Positions 21,706 through 23,075 of a stretch of DNA of 23,075 bases are shown here, one piece after another. Each line of letters begins with the position of its first letter. The stretch's first letter is position 1. Under the pieces are notes generated by a model, which was given only the letters and a program-made list of their open reading frames with translations, did not search any database and had not been told where the DNA came from. This stretch comes from JBBQHX01 sp035306065 (lineage in GTDB: Bacteria > Gemmatimonadota > Gemmatimonadetes > Gemmatimonadales > Gemmatimonadaceae), in the NCBI GenBank assembly GCA_035306065.1, contig DATGOL010000096.1, forward strand, positions 1 to 23,075, written 5' to 3'. A program made the translations under genes and the position numbers.

Positions 21706-22389
21706 TCAGCCCTGCTTGCGGACGAGCACGATCCCATTGGTGGGGCCGGCCACGGATCCGCGGACATAGATCAGATTGCGCTCCGCATCAACCTTCTCGA
21801 TGCGAAGGGAAGACTGCGTGTGCCGCGTGTTGCCGTACTGGCCGGGCATCTTCTTGCCCTTGATGACACGCGAAGGGTTCGTACCCGGGCCGATGGAGCC
21901 CGGCTTGCGGTGCTTCGTGCTGCCGTGTGAGTTGCCGCCACCACCAAATCCGTGGCGCTTCACGACACCCTGAAAACCGCGACCCTTGGTGGTACCGGTG
22001 ATCTTCACACGCTCGCCCGGCTGGAAGATCTCAACAGAGATCCTGTCGCCAATCGAGTAGCTCGGAATTTCAGGATCCTTTCCGGGAGCGTCGTCGAGTC
22101 GGAAGCTGCGCAGCACTTCGGGCGGTGCCTCCAGGCCAGCCTTCGCGGCATGGCCCGTTTCGGCACGGCTCGCGAAGCTGCCGCGCGCTATGCGACCCTT
22201 GCCGTTCGCCTCCTTGCGCACACGCTTCGCACCGAAGCCGAGCTGCACGGATGCAACGCCATTCTTCTCCCCGTCAGTCACCTGCAGCACCGCGTTCGGC
22301 GGCGCCTCTATCACCGTACAGGGAACCTGCTGGCCCTGTTCGTTGAAGATCTGGGTCATGCCCAGCTTCTTCCCAATTAAGCCGATCAT
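21706..22389 (-). CDS. rplC: 50S ribosomal protein L3
   Basis: L3 starts large-subunit assembly and its loop reaches the peptidyl transferase centre. From the second ATG the protein is 227 residues, beginning MIGLIGKKLGMTQIFNEQGQ; further motifs are VKITGTTKGRGFQGVVKRHG, GSTKHRKPGSIG and VIKGKKMPGQYG. The two adjacent ATG codons are at 22392 and 22389; the second is five bases from GAAGAGG and was chosen. The frame opens further upstream (to 22425), but that part does not match the family. A 195-base spacer separates it from rpsJ. Confidence 0.97.
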   Translation of the reverse strand: MIGLIGKKLGMTQIFNEQGQQVPCTVIEAPPNAVLQVTDGEKNGVASVQLGFGAKRVRKEANGKGRIARGSFASRAETGHAAKAGLEAPPEVLRSFRLDDAPGKDPEIPSYSIGDRISVEIFQPGERVKITGTTKGRGFQGVVKRHGFGGGGNSHGSTKHRKPGSIGPGTNPSRVIKGKKMPGQYGNTRHTQSSLRIEKVDAERNLIYVRGSVAGPTNGIVLVRKQG

Positions 22390-22584
22390 CATCACCTCTT
22401 CGTTAGTCACTGTCCGGGTCGGCACCCGGCCAGGAGGACCATTCCCGTTCCGCGATCGCGATCCCCTGCGGATCAGCGCGGCTGCCTTACGAGACGCCGC
22501 ACGAACGACCGCCAGTCACGGTCCCGCGTCCCGGCCTCAGTCGCGGCCACTGCCGCACGAACCGATGCCGTAGCACGCGGCCAG
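22390..22584 (-). other. 195-base spacer between rpsJ and rplC
   Basis: This is the longest non-coding gap inside the ribosomal block. It holds a CCGGGT/ACCCGG hairpin (22414-22419 and 22424-22429) shortly before the rplC ribosome site, and a direct repeat of GCCGCACGAAC (22496-22506 and 22552-22562). No convincing promoter or gene was found. It may be a leader that controls the rest of the S10 group, but this is a guess. Confidence 0.5.
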
Positions 22585-22893
22585 CTACTCTACCTTGATC
22601 TCCACATCCACACCCGCCGGCAGATCGAGCTTCGTGAGCGCGTCCACCGTCTGGGCACGGGAGTCGAGAATATCAATCACACGCTTGTGCGTCTTCAGCT
22701 CGAACTGCTCCCTGCTCTTCTTGTCCACGTGCGGCGAGCGGAGAACCGTCCACCGCTGGGTCTTCGTCGGAAGCGGAATCGGTCCCGACACCTGTGCACC
22801 GGTCTTCTCGGCCGTGCGAACGATGTCGGACGATGCCTGGTCGATCACTGCGTGATCGAATGCCTTCAGACGGATGCGAATGCGGCCAGCCAT
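22585..22893 (-). CDS. rpsJ: 30S ribosomal protein S10
   Basis: S10 is a small-subunit head protein and also the transcription factor NusE. The 102-residue protein starts MAGRIRIRLKAFDHAVIDQA, has GPIPLPTKTQRWTVLRSPHV and DKKSREQFELKTHKRVIDIL, and ends LDLPAGVDVEIKVE, all typical. The ATG at 22893 has no recognisable Shine-Dalgarno; the bases before it read CTGGTTTCCT. Directly upstream are a heptamer repeat and a strong hairpin separating it from tuf. Confidence 0.99.
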   Translation of the reverse strand: MAGRIRIRLKAFDHAVIDQASSDIVRTAEKTGAQVSGPIPLPTKTQRWTVLRSPHVDKKSREQFELKTHKRVIDILDSRAQTVDALTKLDLPAGVDVEIKVE

Positions 22894-22900
22894 AGGAAAC

Positions 22901-22935
22901 CAGTTATCAGGTTACAGTTTACAGTCTTCAGTAGC
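22901..22935. repeat. five degenerate tandem heptamers (CAGNNNN)
   Basis: Read on the plus strand, five consecutive 7-base units each begin with CAG: CAGTTAT, CAGGTTA, CAGTTTA, CAGTCTT and CAGTAGC. They lie immediately upstream of the rpsJ start on the minus strand and replace the sequence where a ribosome site would be expected nearby. The pattern resembles short tandem heptanucleotide repeats known from cyanobacteria and some other phyla. Confidence 0.55.
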
Positions 22936-22936
22936 G

Positions 22937-22971
22937 GCCGGCAGAGGGCGTGGTTGACGCCTTCTGCCGGC
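22937..22971 (-). terminator. strong stem-loop between tuf and rpsJ
   Basis: Arms 22937-22950 (GCCGGCAGA followed by GGGCG) and 22958-22971 pair over 13 of 14 positions around a 7-base loop. It begins 8 bases after the tuf stop on the minus strand. No U-run follows, so it may be a partial or Rho-linked end, an RNase III-type processing site, or a stabiliser of tuf mRNA. Confidence 0.5.
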
Positions 22972-22979
22972 TGCCTGCA

Positions 22980-23075
22980 TCACTTGAGAATCTTTGTTAC
23001 CACTCCCGCACCTACCGTGCGGCCGCCCTCGCGGATCGCGAAGCGAAGGCCCTCGTCCATTGCCACCGGCGTGAT
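22980..23075 (-). CDS. tuf: elongation factor Tu, 3' end only
   Basis: The last 31 codons are present, reading ITPVAMDEGLRFAIREGGRT and VGAGVVTKILK before a TGA stop. This is the nearly invariant C-terminal beta-barrel end of EF-Tu, the GTPase that brings aminoacyl-tRNA to the ribosome. The rest lies beyond the right edge. Its position directly upstream of rpsJ matches the common str-S10 junction. Confidence 0.97.
   Translation of the reverse strand: MTPVAMDEGLRFAIREGGRTVGAGVVTKILK

Noticed and set aside
22496..22562. Two copies of GCCGCACGAAC as the start of a CRISPR or iteron array
   Set aside because: Only two short copies, no regular spacer and no cas or rep gene.
1..23075. Defence system, prophage, insertion sequence, CRISPR array, tRNA or rRNA
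   Set aside because: No matching protein motifs, terminal repeats of a transposon, regular repeat-spacer pattern or cloverleaf were seen by eye.

Overview
The window is GC-rich bacterial chromosome dominated by one long run of ribosomal-protein genes on the minus strand. From the right edge it reads tuf (3' end only), then the complete S10 cluster (rpsJ, rplC, rplD, rplW, rplB, rpsS, rplV, rpsC, rplP, rpmC, rpsQ) and the complete spc cluster (rplN, rplX, rplE, rpsN, rpsH, rplF, rplR, rpsE, rpmD, rplO, secY), followed by adk and map. Gene order is the classical bacterial one, and many junctions overlap or lie within a few bases, so the block is probably one or a few long transcripts. The host is best guessed as Gemmatimonadota (perhaps Longimicrobium-like), from general gene style, high GC and the kind of intergenic repeats present. 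This is an inference, not a proof.

Layout: 1-7276 holds minus-strand housekeeping and accessory genes: trpS, an unknown 173-aa protein, a small zinc ribbon, a D-2-hydroxyacid dehydrogenase, a PilT-type ATPase, a DapA/HOGA-family aldolase, a membrane M28 peptidase and a DUF456 membrane protein. 7270-9217 holds the only plus-strand genes: an inositol-monophosphatase-family enzyme and a glutamate formiminotransferase that overlap by 14 bases. 9218-9632 is the only long gene-free stretch; it contains a 30-nt inverted repeat and smaller hairpins. 9633-23075 is the ribosomal and export block.

The ribosomal block makes ribosomal proteins, the membrane channel that takes up secreted nascent chains (SecY), the enzyme that trims their initiator methionine (Map) and an enzyme that balances adenylates (Adk). 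Classical alpha-operon genes (infA, rpmJ, rpsM, rpsK, rpsD, rpoA, rplQ) do not follow map here. The most unusual coding signal is that several ribosomal proteins carry long low-complexity or basic extensions: a Gly/Arg (RGG-like) N-terminus on S5, a Lys/Gly/Ala N-terminus on L5, a histone-H1-like Ala/Lys tail on L4, a basic tail on L29, and N-terminal additions on L24 and L30. Several strong hairpins sit at gene junctions, including one whose loop holds the rplE stop codon. I found no CRISPR array, tRNA, rRNA, transposase, phage or defence gene. I see no clearly new multi-gene system here; the extensions and structured spacers are the points worth a second look.
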